The translations under genes were made by a program, and so were the position numbers. The notes under the pieces were generated by a model. That model did not search any database. It was not told where the DNA came from and worked only from the letters and a program-made list of their open reading frames with translations. From Platanthera guangdongensis (Eukaryota; Streptophyta; Magnoliopsida; Asparagales; Orchidaceae), in contig CM077151.1 in assembly GCA_039583875.1 (NCBI GenBank), forward strand, positions 107,278,609 through 107,342,608: a stretch of DNA of 64,000 nucleotides, read 5' to 3'. Position 1 is the stretch's first letter. Each line of letters begins with the position of its first letter. Of this stretch, positions 11,792 to 24,900 are shown in pieces.

Positions 11792-14700
11792 CTAGGTACC
11801 ACGATGGGTTGAATCCCAAAGCTCTCTTTCGCGAGGCACTTACTATTATTGGTGTCTACACAAACCAATCCCACTTAGTGTTATACTAAATCTAACCCTA
11901 ATGTATTTGACTTTCTCTCTCTCTTTCTCAGGGAAGACGATCTTTCGTCGATCCGGAGCACCACCTAACACTAGTCAGACCAATACCCTCCCCATCATGA
12001 CTCCCAAAGATGAACTCAATTTCACTTTACCAAATTAGTATATCGTTAACCCAACTCTCTATGTCCTTCCGACATGCTAACACAATTCTGCAATTTTACT
12101 ATATGCAGACCAACCTAAGCTGTATGATGAGAATGAGAGGTGACCCCTTAAAATATTCATCCAAGTGACCTAAGATTATTACTGGGGGTCTATCATGACA
12201 TTTTTAGACAAAATCGAGAAAATAGTATTTTTCCTAGCTTAATTGTTATTTAATTAATTTTTTGCACAGTAAGGCCAACAATACTCTTGAACATCAAGTA
12301 CACTTTTCTTTCTAGGAAAGGCCTTATCAAAATTATGTCAGGTGAATGACATCAAAATAATAATAAATACTGAAATTCATAGTTTTCTAGAATGAATTTG
12401 ACCATCAATTATTTATTGAATAAACAACTACAATGTTAAGATAAATAAGGGAAAAATAGAATCAACCTTCCAAAATTTATCAGAAAATTACTAGATTAAA
12501 AATATGATCAAAAAAGTCCATTGACCAACAATTATTATTTATCAACATCATTTGGTCCCATAAATAAATCATTTAAAACAAAATAATATTAGGCACCTTG
12601 TGAAGCAAACCATATAGACAGTCCTCCAACAATTCTATTAAAATTCACAAATCTCATGTATGACTTAAAAGGTCTTTATAACAAATTGCATATGTTTTCA
12701 ATGAGTAGATAAATCTTAATAAATTCCTTAATGATTTGGGCAACTACAAGGGTTGTGAATGAAGTATTTCAAATACTTACCTAAAATTCACACTAAAATT
12801 TCCAGAGCTTAATGACAATATTATTTTATTACTGCCTAAATTTCAAGGTCATCCAAAGTCCTATGATGTAGTAATAAATTGAAGTGTTAAAGTTTCCTAA
12901 ACGGTCCTAAGTTTTTACAAGGGTGATGTAAACTCTAAAAGTCCTAGAATTACTTCCTAGGGTTATTTACAATCCTAAGATAACATGGACTAAACCCCAA
13001 GTCCATACATGGACAAAACACCTTATGTCCTTCACAAACCCCCAAAGTTCAATCCTAGGGTTTGACCTAGGGTCTTAGGGCAAATCCACCATAATCCACA
13101 TCAAACTCCAAGTGAGGGTTTTTTAACTGACCTCGAGGCTCTTGCCAAAGTCCCATCCCATTTGGGTGAGAATTGGCCCCTCCATGTCTTAAGCACCCTT
13201 TTGACAAATTTACCACTAAGGGATCAAGCTTCGGTCACATTAATACCAATTCAAATCAATCCCAAATAGGCTGAGATTTTATCATTGATATATAATTACT
13301 CTAAGGAGCATCAACCAAACTTTTGGTGAATTATGTGATCATTAGGCCCTAAAATTAAATCATACATTGATTAGTAATGTTTTACAAAAACTATAGAAAA
13401 ATATTTTTCAAAAATTCCCATTTTTGGATATATCAAAGGTATTTGCAAGTGTGGCCCCTAGTTCAAATTTTAAGTCATTTGGATGTGTCGATTGATTGGG
13501 GCACTCAATTTAGTCCTTGATTAGCCCTATGTATAGACTGTACCATTTTGAGCGCTGTGGTCATAATACTTACTCAAATGGGTTGAAATCAATTTTAAAA
13601 TAAGGTAGACTTCAAGGGATACAATTTTGATGTTACCCGCATTTCAAGGTTCGGCCCCTAAGGGCCTTATTTATTTAATTTATAGAGTGCATAGTAAAGG
13701 GTTAAAAAGACTGATTTAAATGATTTTTATATTATCAGATCCAACGGCTAAGGAGTCGTCTTCCTCCTCCAGCCTATGGGCATGATTAGAACGACCTGGA
13801 GCTTCTTCCAAGTCATTTTGCCAATGATCCAATCCCCTCCCCGGCCGACCACCACCACCACCACCTCCGTTGAGGTGGTGGCTATTGCCGGAGTGCGGCA
13901 CGGCCGACGGATGGGCAGTTTTAGGCGAACCTGAGAGGAAGAATCTCAGGCTTTTTTCCATGGAAATTAAAAATGGAATTCGGCTCAATTGAGCTCTAAC
14001 TCATCACCTAATGATTTAGGATTCGAGCACAGGGGCAGAGGAGGAGAAGCGCACCTTCTATGGTGGTTGAAACCTTGCCGATCAACGTATCACCATTTCG
14101 AGTGGTGGAGCTATCAGCTGCTCTGCAACAACACAGCCAAGGCCTTGAGTTTCTTCAGGGGTAGGGTGGAAACGACTGCTGGGGGCCTAGGGAAGCTTTT
14201 AAAACAATCAAATGGGGTGGAGGGGAAGGGCCATGACTTCAAAGCCATTAATGGTCATTTATGGAGAATTTCGGCGATGGCTGTTTCACTGCACATAGCC
14301 ACTAAATGGTCCTGGAAAACCCCTTGATCTCCTCAAAACTAATGGGGGGAGATGAGTCAAGCCTTGGAGATGAAGAGAGGAGGCCCCTTCGTCTTCCTTG
14401 TCATGAATAACCCACTTTCTCTCTCCTCCATTAAAGGGGAGATGGATCTTTATCACTCCTAATCATTATCTCGATGAAATGAATACCTGATTATGTCACT
14501 ACAAACCTCATGAGGCTAGTAGGCCACCTCAATTGGGCTTAATTAGGTCAAAATAGTCCATTTTGACCTAAAATTTAGGTGGAGTTGACTTTGGTCAATT
14601 TGACCTTTTGGGTTGACCCCAATGGGTCCTTAGTGACCCATTGGCCTCCCCTAAGCTGTAGGAAGACTTGGTTAGGGTTGGTTTGACACCTTGGTGGTCA

Positions 14701-15340
14701 CATGACCCTTATTTAGGATAGTTTGACCACTTTAGGGTTTATGTTGACTTTGGTCAACTTGAGCACTTAGGTTGACACAAATGGGTCCTTAGTTACTCAA
14801 TGGACCTATTAAATGGTTAGGGAGGTTTAGTTGGGGTCATCTTGGCAAGTTGGAGGTCCCTTGGCCCTAGATAGGTCACTTTCACCATTTTAGGGTTAGG
14901 GTTGACTTTGGTCAACTTGAACACTCTAGTTGACCCCAATGGGTCCTTGGTGACCCATTAACCTCCCTTGGGGGTTAGGAGAGTCTAGGTGGGGTCAATT
15001 TGCAAGTTGGATGTCCATTACCCCTAAATAGGCTACTTTGACCATTTTAGGGTTACAGTTGACTTTGGTCAACTTGACCACTTTGGTTGACCCCAATAGG
15101 TTTTAAGTGACCCAATGAACCTTCTAAAGGGCTAGGGATGTTATGATGGGGTCAAGGAGTCAAGGTTAGGCCCTAAAGTCAAACCCTTGAATAGGTATTT
15201 GAGAAGTGTTATTTGCAGACCATGGTTATCTCACTTTCATTCCAAGGTTCACTTGGTCTTCTTGGGCTTCCTAGGATTTTATCATGACCTAGGCATGACA
15301 AAACCACTCATAAGAGTCTAGTTGTTTGAGTTATGTTACA
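11792..15340 (-). repeat. Older Tekay-variant LTR, minus strand, truncated by element 1
   Basis: On the minus strand this reads as the first 3.5 kb of a Tekay LTR, with its TGTAACA start at 15340. It is clearly diverged from the LTRs of element 1 and closer to the solo LTR at 53887-59036 (compare 11830-11960 with 55330-55480). The distal part lies beyond element 1, outside the window. The region 14560-15180 holds the repeated TTGAC/GGTCAA block typical of this LTR. It is the 3' LTR of the element whose integrase lies at 15341-16325. No gene present. Confidence 0.8.
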
Positions 15341-16325
15341 AATCCCAATAAACAAAAAAATAATTTCGTCCCCGAAATTCTGGTTAGGCCTGTGGGGTTT
15401 CTACTGAGAGTAACTGCATGTAACATCCCTTAGAAATTGAAGTTATACCAGATGCAAAGAGCTCCAGGTACTTCTGATGTATCAGATCTAGTGGCTCCCA
15501 GGTATGCTTCTCCTGTCCATGATTTGCCCACATGATCTTAACCTCAGAACCTTCTAGCGATGTAAGACTCGCACTACCGTATCATCTATCCTGATTAGCT
15601 CTAAGCGGACTAATCGATCTGAGCTGCTGAGCCATCTATAATACTATCCTGCTGCTACAACTATAGTAGAGCCTTCCTAAGAGAGGAGATGTGGAAGACG
15701 TCGTGTAAACCCGCTAACTCCCGTTGTAGCTCCGGTCTGTAAGCCAATGGTCCGATCCGCTCCAGGATCCTATAGGGCCTCATATTCCTCAGACTGAGCT
15801 TCTTCCGCCAGTGTATCCGTGAGGATTCATGCATCATACATATACTCAGGAACCCCTATCTCTAACCTGGAACTCTACTTGATAATGCTATGCACCGTAA
15901 TACTTGGCCAGTCTTCTTTGGGCCTCCATCATCCTATATTGACTCAATCACACCTGGGTATCTGGGTTCTCCACAAATTAAGAGTCGAGTGCCTTTGGAT
16001 TCTCATCCTAGATCCAATATACTGGAGTCCTGCACCTCTGTCCGTATAATATCTTATGAGGGTCATACCTATGCAGGACAGATGTCTATGATTATAAGAG
16101 AGTTTGATCAGCGGTAAAAGTCTCTCCCATGGCTCTCCGTGGTCCAAAATGTATAAGCGTAAAAGATCCTTTGGTGATAGGATGGTACACTTCGTCTGCC
16201 TATCCGTCGGATGGTGGAGAGCTGTGTTGAATGTCGACTGAGAGCCCAGATAAGCCTAGACTAATCTTCTTTATTCGTATATAAACCGTCCAATTGGATC
16301 CGACTCGATCGTCTTGAGCACTTAA
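15341..16325 (-). pseudogene. Decayed Tekay integrase-chromodomain, older element
   Basis: On the minus strand, upstream of the LTR start at 15340, there is the tail motif ATTTCGTCCCCGAAAT and then a heavily mutated copy of integrase plus chromodomain. The clearest stretch (15944-16147) aligns with the LDRGEPWEKLLPLVEFSYNN region of better copies as DHGEPWERLLPLIKLSYN. Many stops and frameshifts are present. The remnant breaks off at 16325, where the SIRE-like element inserted, and appears to resume at 59711. It is the oldest layer of the nest. Confidence 0.75.
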
Positions 16326-18938
16326 TGAAAGTCTTTATTTCAAGGATAACTAAATCACGTAGAGGGGGGGGGGGGTGAATAGGTTTTTTAGTCCTTAGTG
16401 ACTAACTTTTATTTCCTTTTAGTTTGCTACTTTATTGGTTGGTTAATTTCTGCTTTTAAGATGAGCTACCTGCATAAAGAAAACCAACACAACAGAGTAC
16501 ACAATGATTTATAGTGGTTCCCCAATCTTTGGGTACATCCACTCTACTCCCACCTTGCTAACTTCCTATTGGTCAAGAAACCTCTGCAAAATAATGATCT
16601 AAAGAGTTTACACCTCAGATCCCTCAGGATCTCTCAGTCTCCTCCAAGACTTACACCTCAGCCACAAATGCCTACACTCAGTGATACAAATATCACATAC
16701 CTCTGGCAATTAAGCTCTACCACTCAGGCTATTGAAGATAGCCCTACATCAGAGCAAACTTGATCCTACAACTCAGAGAGATACACTCTCCTACAGCTCA
16801 AGCACAAGTGCCCTACCACTCAGTGATCAACTAATCACCTACCTTAGAGCAAGTTTGATCCTACCTCTCAGATCCACAGAGGATCCTACAATATGGAAGT
16901 GGGTTGTTGTGGTTCTTGATTGGAGACAAGAGGAATTCCTCTGTGCCAATAAACCTTGGGTGAGTTAGACTCACCCCCACTTTGACACCAAGAATGTTTT
17001 CCTATTTCTACTTTTCTGGACTAAGTACACCTTAGTCCAAACTACTTCACAGTAATATATATATATCCACTTGTGCTACAAGTGACTTGCAGAATACTAT
17101 TCTGCTCCTTTCTGAGCTGAACCAAAAGCTGAACCCTCTCTTCTTCACAACAATAGTGATGTATATGGTTTGGCTTATGCATGAAGCAACTTGCAGATCA
17201 GCTTCTATGCCTTTTTGAACTGAGCTAACTGATCAGCTCTATCTCCTTCTTCACAGCGCCCCAACAAAATATTCATTAGGATTTGTTGGCTAGATCTGTG
17301 AATGACTTGTAGCAAGGGTCGACCCTAACTGCTATCTTTTTCTCAGTGAATCAACCTGAGCTTGCTAGCTTGTGTAGATGAAGATGCCACCAACAATCTT
17401 GCTATTGAAGATAGTAATATCAACAACTAACTTATTATGCCTCTAGACTTGCTGTCTTGGGCTCACTGTTCTTCAGCCACAGCAATGGCGATTCCATAGA
17501 ACTACTATAACAACTCCTCTTTCTATAAAGAACTTCTCCTTTTATTAAATATAACCCAACAGATCTTTTAGCATTGGGTCCCACTCTAGTAATGCTCGTT
17601 GCATCCTTGCTTTAACGCCTAACTGACATACATTAGGACTGAGGCGCCTTTTATCATGTACTATAGCTTTGCAGCTAACAATTTGAATATTGTTGGCTAT
17701 TTGACTTACTGACATTAGCTGCTGAAGAATTAGTCAAAATTCAAGCATCAGTAGTATAGGCATTGAGTGAGTGAGCTTCACTCAATGCCAAATTACTTAG
17801 ACAGTTTTACTGTCTCTTGGGGTTGAGTGAGTTACCTTCACTCAACGCCAAACTACTTAGAATATAGATCTGTTTCTAGGAGTTGAGGGATTCAGCTTCA
17901 CTCAATGCCAATTTGCTTTCTCAGCTTTCTGCCGCTTAGCATTGACTGAGTGAGCATCACTCATTGCGAAATGCCTTAGATAAAATTTTGTCTTCACTAG
18001 GCTTTGACAACATTGAGTGAGTAATGCACACTCAACGCCTTTTGGCTTATCATTTTCTGCAGCCTATTCTGTATGCAAGGCATTGAGAGCATTGAGTGAG
18101 CATGCCTTACTCAATGCTTTCTTACTTAGCCATTTCTGCTTCTTCAGCACCTTAAGCGTTGACAGTGTTGAGTGATCATGCCTCACTCAATGCGTTTTGC
18201 TTTAACAAATTCTGTGTCATAGCGTTGAGTGAATATACTTCACTCAACGCTTTCTGCCTTAGCCAGATTTTCTGTTTTAGAATCCAGTTTTAGCTCGATG
18301 AACTTAGAAAATAGTTTGACGAACTTTGAGCTCAGCTCGACGAATAAGTTATAGCTCTGTTCGACGAACTTTGAGTTTAGTTCGATGAACATTGAGCTCA
18401 GCTTGATGAATAAGCGAAAGTTCAACTCGACGAACTTAGGCCTTAGTTCGATGAACTCTGAGCTCAGCTATTCAACTATTTTGAAGCTAAGACGTTGAGT
18501 GAGTGAGCTATACTCAATGTCTGTGGACTTAGCCACTTTTCAGCCCATTTCTCTTTAGGATTTGACTGTATTAGCCCGACTCATAATTTTTTGTTGTATA
18601 GCATTGAGTGAGTTGACATCACTTATCGCTTGTGGACTTAGCCACACTCTAAGCTTTCTACTTAATGACTTTGACTGAATAGGCTTTACTCAGCTCTATA
18701 AGTCATCTAGCATTGAGTGAATGATCTTCACTCAACGCCTGTGGACTTAGACAGTTTTCTGTCTTTCCACCACTTACATAAGAACTTACCTGACTTAGCC
18801 ACTTAGGCTTCCTGTCCCATCATTGCTTACCAGGACAATCTACAATCATTAATCTTGAACATAAGTTAGATCACAACAAGTGTATACATTGTTTGCTGGT
18901 CCTTCAAATTTAGTACATTTGGATCAATGGACCCAACA
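16326..18938 (-). repeat. 3' LTR of the SIRE-like element
   Basis: Minus-strand LTR starting TGTTGGGTCCATTG at 18938 and ending near the long G/C tract at 16359-16373. Its downstream part (about 16380-16900) contains CTGAGTGGTAGGG-like repeats and an ACCACTATAAA block that are also found in the LTR at 62031-63969. The upstream part carries inverted-repeat arrays at 17763-18780. No gene; short frames in it translate repeated DNA. Confidence 0.85.
17763..18745 (-). repeat. Array of TTGAGTGA / TCACTCAA inverted pairs, and GACGAA repeats
   Basis: About eleven units pair TTGAGTGA with TCACTCAA across a short spacer, mostly 55-110 bp apart (for example near 17763, 17822, 17881, 18010, 18089, 18168, 18222, 18493, 18714). 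Between 18290 and 18470 there is a second tandem series of about 30-bp units containing CGACGAACTTTGAGCTCAGC. The same arrays occur in the other LTR at 53409-53885 and 59037-59510. The position suggests U3 regulatory DNA; alternatively these are cruciform-prone repeats without function. Confidence 0.7.
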
Positions 18939-18952
18939 ATCTCCCTCTATTT
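18939..18952 (-). other. Polypurine tract of the SIRE-like element
   Basis: On the minus strand AAATAGAGGGAGAT sits immediately before the TGTTGGG start of the 3' LTR, the position and composition expected of the plus-strand primer of a Copia element. Confidence 0.8.
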
Positions 18953-19218
18953 GAAGTAGTCAAAACCTAAGCCAATGTATACACTAACACATCTATGCTA
19001 TATATATATATATATAACACATCATCACAACATAATTCAGATAAATCATAGACATATCAAATGATGTAGCGGATGAGTCAAAATCATAGCAATTTATGAG
19101 TTAGACAGATCATAATTATAACAAATGATTGTTCTATTTAATCATATAGGGAATAAATGTTGGTGCAATTTAAACAAAGTGTCACATCCCTAGACCTATA
19201 AGCAGAACCCGAAACATT
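18953..19218 (-). other. 3' untranslated interior of the SIRE-like element
   Basis: AT-rich sequence between the last stop of the env-position frame and the polypurine tract. It includes a (TA)n microsatellite at about 18999-19015. No gene seen. Confidence 0.5.
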
Positions 19219-21129
19219 TTAATTTTCAGGTTCCCTTATCATAATCCCACTGCTTCTAGATTTCTTTGCCGGCTTGTCTTCTGCTCCAACTATTTTCTTT
19301 TCCTTCTTATCAGCTTCATCAGAAGCCTAAGCTTTAGTAGCTCCAGCTTCATCTTCAGCTTCACCTTTATCCTTTTGTCTCTCAAAATACCTGAAGGGCT
19401 TGGGGAAGTATTTAGATGGTTCCACAGCATCAGGAGTGAGAAGATTTGCCTTTTTGTTCCTCCTGAAAATCCTTCTTTCCGTGTCCCTCTTTTCCATCTT
19501 ATCCCATTCAATCTTTCTATACCATTTACCTCTGTCTAATTTCTTATTCTTGACCTGATCCCAAGCAAGCAAGATGATGGATCTGGACTCTGGGCTCCAC
19601 TTCTCGAAATCATATCTTTTCTCCATTTCTTCTCTATATTTTCTCTTTCTCATCCTGACTTCCTCTTCAGCTTTAGCAGTTTCTTCAGTCATTTCTCTTG
19701 TCTGTAGTTCCTGGTTTACAGTGGGCCTGAAGGAGGGAATTTTAGCAGCAGTGAGCTGCACTCCCCACTGATTACCAGCACTATCATGATCTTCTATATA
19801 CATCCCATACTCTTGATTATCTTAAGCAGGTTCTCTGTTCAAAGTTTATAGTACTTGAGCAAGCACCATTGGGATATTGTCATATTCCACTGGCTTTAAT
19901 CCCAATGATCCTCTCATAACATTTATTGCCGAGACCATGTTTTCAGTATTGATCCTTATGACCTCTCTCCCTATTTTTGACTTCTTCAATTAAAGTATTA
20001 GTCTTGGAGCTGCTTGCCTTTCTTCTCTCTACTTCCAGGTAGTTCACTCCTGCAGTGACATGATTCTTGACTTCCAACATGTGGTCATCAAGCATCTTGG
20101 TGCAGGATTCGATCTTTGTGAAAATTTCAGTGTTCTGTTCACTTCTCATAATTTTGTCATTATCATGGATTGTCACACTATTCTTGGCATATGTTACTTG
20201 ATTTTCTATAATAATAGCAAGGTTCTGTCCCGACACATCCAGTTTCTCCATTGTAAAGTCTACAGCTTGAGTAGCTCTTGTGAAGATTTTAATTGTTTCT
20301 CATTTCAGCAGATTAAGTTCAAATCTTATAGATTTGATCTCAGTTGCCGGATCATTTCTAATATCCTTGAGGGCATCATCCACGTAATATTGTAGTGCCC
20401 TCCTTTGCTCATCTTGCAGACCTTTTCATTATGCAAGGAAGATAAGTGGAATCTGGTTTGTTTGAGCTGATGTACCTTCATCGGGAACTTCCCTAACCTC
20501 TTCCTTCTCATCAAAATCAGGCTCATTTGCATCTGTTTCACTTTCTGGAGCATATGACTCTCTTCCTGATATTGAGGAATCAATTTTAAGAAATTCCTTC
20601 TAAGCAGGGAGTTCAGATTGAATCTCCCCCTTATCCCCTGCCATGGACTCCTTGGCATGCATATCAGCAGCGGTACCTTCTGCTTCAGTAGGCTGATTAT
20701 CCTTAGGTGGTACCTGAAGAGTCTCCCCACAACTAGTGCATCTTGCATTATCTCTTCTACAAGTTGCTCCCCCTCATCCATTGCAGATTGTTCCTTATCG
20801 AATGCTATTTCCATAACTTCCTCTAGTAGATGCTCCCCCTCACTCTGAAGGCTGGAAACTTTAGCATCATCAGGTGTAGGCAGGTGATCATCTGTATCAA
20901 CATGCCTGGAAGACCCTTCCTTCATTTCTGTAGAGATCTTGTTAACAATTTCCTCTACTATTTTCCCAACATCCTTAACTGAAGGCAAATGATCTCCTTC
21001 CTCTACATCAGATCCAACTAACTCAGCAGCAGTTTCATCAACTTCAGGAATAATATCTGACTCTAGTCTGCTTACACGAGTAAGAGGGGTAAGATCAGAA
21101 GAGGAAGATACCTGAATATTTATGTCCCT

Positions 21130-21500
21130 TGTTGAAGTTGGTGACCGGGCGGTCTGGCGGTTTGTCTTGGCGGGTTGAAGACCGCGCGGTCTGGCGGTTT
21201 GTCTCAGCTGGCTTGGAGACCGGGCGGTCTGGCAGTCTACCCTGACAGTCTCTCTTCCTCTCTGGTGGCAGCCGTGCGGTTAGCCCTGCTGTCTAACCGC
21301 GCGGCTTGTGCGGTTTGTCTTGTATAGTCCGCTTAGTCCTGTAAATTATAGTCCCACATCTCTTATTTGTATTCTCTCATCTCTCCTCCATTCTATATAA
21401 AGGAGGGCATACCTTTGTAATAGATATCTTTTTTGGATAATAAAATTTCAATTATTCAAAAGTCTATCCGTTTGTTCTTTCTTTTTCGCTACTTTATACA
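21130..21500 (+). repeat. 5' LTR of Copia element A
   Basis: TGTTGAAGTT...TTTATACA. The first 130 bp contain three imperfect repeats centred on GACCG[CG]GCGGTCTGGCGG. A TATA box lies at 21394-21400 and an AATAAA signal at 21439-21444. Confidence 0.93.
21394..21402 (+). promoter_or_regulatory. TATA box of Copia A LTR
   Basis: TATATAAAG in the 5' LTR, repeated in the 3' LTR at about 25461, with the AATAAAA signal about 45 bp further on. This is the usual compact U3-R layout of a short Copia LTR. Confidence 0.75.
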
Positions 21501-21512
21501 TGGTATCAGAGG
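21501..21512 (+). other. Primer-binding site of Copia A
   Basis: TGGTATCAGAGG directly follows the 5' LTR and matches the plant initiator tRNA-Met 3' end except at its last base. Element B has the same sequence at 44192-44203 on the minus strand. Confidence 0.9.
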
Positions 21513-21976
21513 ACACGGTCGTTTCCTCCTGATTGTGTGCGCTCTCTGATTCTCGCGGCTTGTTTTCCGCTCTCCGCGACCTGTCTTGCGGCTTGCACTC
21601 TCCTCTGTCCGCCGCCCTGTTCGCGCGGCTTGTTTCTGTCCGCTGCCCTGTTCGCGCGGCTTGCTTCTCTTTGGTTCTCTTCTCCTGCTGCTATTCGTCG
21701 CCGCGACATGTCTCGTTGTCGCCGCGCTCTCCTTGCTGTTGCCTTCTACCCGCTCCTGTTTGCTAGTCGCGCCGGCCTCATCTTTTGCCGTGCGACCTGT
21801 TCTCCTCTGTTCGGCCGACTTTTTCAAGCCGTGCGACTTCTTTCCCTCTGCTTTGCTCTACTTCTTGGTAGCGGCCTTCCTAGCCGCACGACCTATTTTC
21901 TGTTCGCCCGGCTTGGTGCTCTTTTCTCTTCTCGCGGCTTCTTCTTATCGTCGTGTCTTGCTCTTCTCTTGCTTCC
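21513..21976 (+). other. Leader of Copia A
   Basis: GC- and pyrimidine-rich leader with repeated CGCGCGGCTTG motifs. Frames are open on both strands here but differ from the leader of element B and look non-coding. The pol start is at the end of this stretch. Confidence 0.6.
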
Positions 21977-24900
21977 ATGGCTTTCCCCTCCTCCAGCCTG
22001 TCCGCCTCCGTGGTCACCTCTTCTGGTAGTGCTCATGTTGTTACTCGCGGAAGATGGCTAATCGACTCTGGTGCAACCAATCATATGACAGGCAATCCTC
22101 AATGTTTCTCTCTTCTTGACACACATGCTCAGTTGCCCCCGGTCATTGTTGCTGATGGATCTCCCTCCCCGGTCTATGGGACGGGCATGGTTCAAGTCAC
22201 TCCATCTCTCTGCCTGGCTGATACCCTCTATGTGCCCAAGTTTCCGTGCAATTTATTATCGGTTACTTCTTTATGCAAGCAACTACGGTGTTCTGTAATA
22301 TTCACCCCTAGCTCTTGTGCTTTTCAGGATCCGGACTCCCAACGGACGATTGCTACCGGGACTGAGAGTGGTGGCCTCTACTTCCTCGACATCGTTTCTG
22401 CTCTATCTGCCTTCTCCTCCTCCTCTACAGATCTTCTCCAATGGCATCTTCGCCTTGGACATGCTCCTCCCCGAATTCTACGACAGCTCCTGCCGCACCT
22501 CCCTCCTCATCATCCTCCTCTAAACTGTGATGCATGTCAACTTGGCAAACATCACCGCTCATCCTTCCCACCAACGCAAAGTCGGGGCTCTTCCTGTCCG
22601 TTCGACCTCGTTCACTCTGACATATGGGGTCCCGCTCCTAACCTCACCATCGGTCGGGGTAGTTCCTATTTTGTCACCTTCATTGATGATTTCTCTCGAT
22701 GTACGTGGGTATATCTTCTCAAAGATCGCTCCGAGCTGTTCTCTGTTTGGACCTCCTTTTATTCTATGGTTAAGACTCAGTTTGATACGTCTATTAAACT
22801 CCTTCATTCTGACAATGCTAAGGAGTATCTTAGCCACGACTTCTCCTCCTTTTGTATTCACCATGGTGTTATTCGTCAGACAAGTTGTGTCTACACCTCC
22901 CAACAAAATGGGGTGGCGGAACGCAAAAACCGTCACCTCCTTGATGTCGATCGCACTATGATGACTCAAATGCATGTTCCTCGCTCCTATTGGGGATATG
23001 CTGTCCTCCTCTCCTGCTATCTCATCAATCGCCTTCCCTCCACAGTTCTCCACGGTGCTATCCCCTTCTCCATTCTTTATCCGGACAAGGATCCCTTTCC
23101 TCTTCCTCTGCACATCTTTGGGTGCACCGCTTTTGTGCACTCTCCCGCTGCCACCCGTGATAAACTCTCACCACGTGCCACCAAATGTGTCTTTCTGGGC
23201 TACTCTCCCACTCAGAAAGGATATTGCTGCTTTGACCCTGTTACCCGCAAGCAATTTGTCTCTGCGGATGTCACCTTCTTTGCCAATGCCTCCTACTTCT
23301 CTCCTGCTTCCTCTTCTACTCCTCCTGATCCTACTTCTCATACCAACCCATCCATTACCTCTGCTCCCACTGATGTTCCGCCCTCTCCACCTACTCCACC
23401 GTCTTCCCCATCCTCATCATCTCCACCCTCTACTCCGCTTTCTCCCTCCACTCCGCTGCCATCTCTCTCTACTCCCGGGCCAGCTCTCTCCACCACGGAT
23501 ACTCCGGATATTGAGGCACCTGCTGACCTGGATCTCCCGATTGCTCTTCGCAAAGGGGTTCGGGCCTGTATCCAACACCCGCTTGCTGCAGTTGTTTCCT
23601 ACGATCGTCTTACCCCTGCTCGCAGAGCTTTTGCACTGGCTATCTCGGCCACTGCCACCCCCCGTTCCTACCAGGAGGCCCTTACTATTCCTCATTGGAA
23701 AGTTGCCATGGATGAGGAGATTGCTACTCTCACTGAACGGGGTACCTGGACCCTTGTTCCTCCTCCTTTCGGCACAGATGTTGTTGGTTGTCGCTGGGTC
23801 TTCGTGGTGAAGTTTCTCCCGGATGGCAGTGTGGATCGTTATAAGGCTCGCCTGGTTGCCAAGGGTTTTACCCAAACTTATGGGATTGATTACTTTGACA
23901 CTTTCTCTCCCGTGGCTCGTCTCAGCACTATTCGGGTTCTTCTCTCTGTGGCTGTCAACAGGGATTGGCCCATCTCGCAGCTAGATGTTAAGAATGCCTT
24001 CCTCTATGGTGATCTGCAGGAGGATGTTTACATGGAGCAACCTCCTGGGTATGTTGCTCAGGGGGAGACACGGGTATGCCGGCTAAAGAAGGCTATCTAT
24101 GGCCTCAAGCAGAGTCCTCGTGCCTGGTTTGACAAGTTCAGTGGCATTGTTGCGGCCATTGGTTTTACAAGAAGCTCAGTAGATCACTCCTTGTTTGTTC
24201 GGAAAATCGCCACTGGTCTTGTTCTTGCGGTTTATGTTGATGACATTCTTCTTACTGGCGATGACCATGATGGGGTATTGATGACCAAGAAACACCTTCG
24301 TCAACATCTGGTCACAAAGGATATGGGCTCCCCGAAATACTTTCTGGGGATTGAAATCTCTAGAAAGCCCAACTCCATGGTCCTTTCACAACGGAAGTAT
24401 GCTCTTGATCTTTTAAAGGAGGCAGGACTGACTGGTGCTAAACCTGCACGTTGTCCTATGGCTGTTGGAGAAGACAAAACTTGGACAGATGACTCACCTC
24501 TTCTCTCCGATCTTACAAGATACCGGCATCTGGTGGGCAAGCTCATATATCTCACAGTAACCAGACCCGACATCTCTTATGCTGTTGGCAAGGTGAGCCA
24601 GTTCATGCAAGCTCCGAGGGAGTGTCATCTACAATCTGCTCTGAGGATATTAGAGTATATTAAAGCTGCTCCAGGGAAAGGACTCCTATTTCAGAAAAAT
24701 GGTCACCTTAGGGTTGAAGCGTACTCTGATTCAAGCTATGCGGATGATAAAGGGGACCGCAAATCGACTTCAGGTTTCTGCACATTTGTTGGAGGCAATC
24801 TTGTGAGTTGGAAGAGCAAGAAACAGTCTGTCGTTTACAGGTCTAGTGCAGAGGCAGAATATCGCAGCATGACATCGACTACATGTGAGTTGAAGTGGTT

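Noticed and set aside
14560..15180. Possible tandem satellite
   Set aside because: The GGTCAA/TTGACC units are the W-box block found at the same place in every Tekay LTR here, not an independent satellite.
21489..22061. Cysteine- and arginine-rich frames in the Copia A leader
   Set aside because: Open on both strands because of CG-rich repeated words; not shared with Copia B as a protein.
22974..23810. Long alternative frame within Copia A, and its counterpart 41058-42020 in Copia B
   Set aside because: Out-of-frame reading of the proline/serine-rich linker of pol; the real frame has all catalytic motifs.
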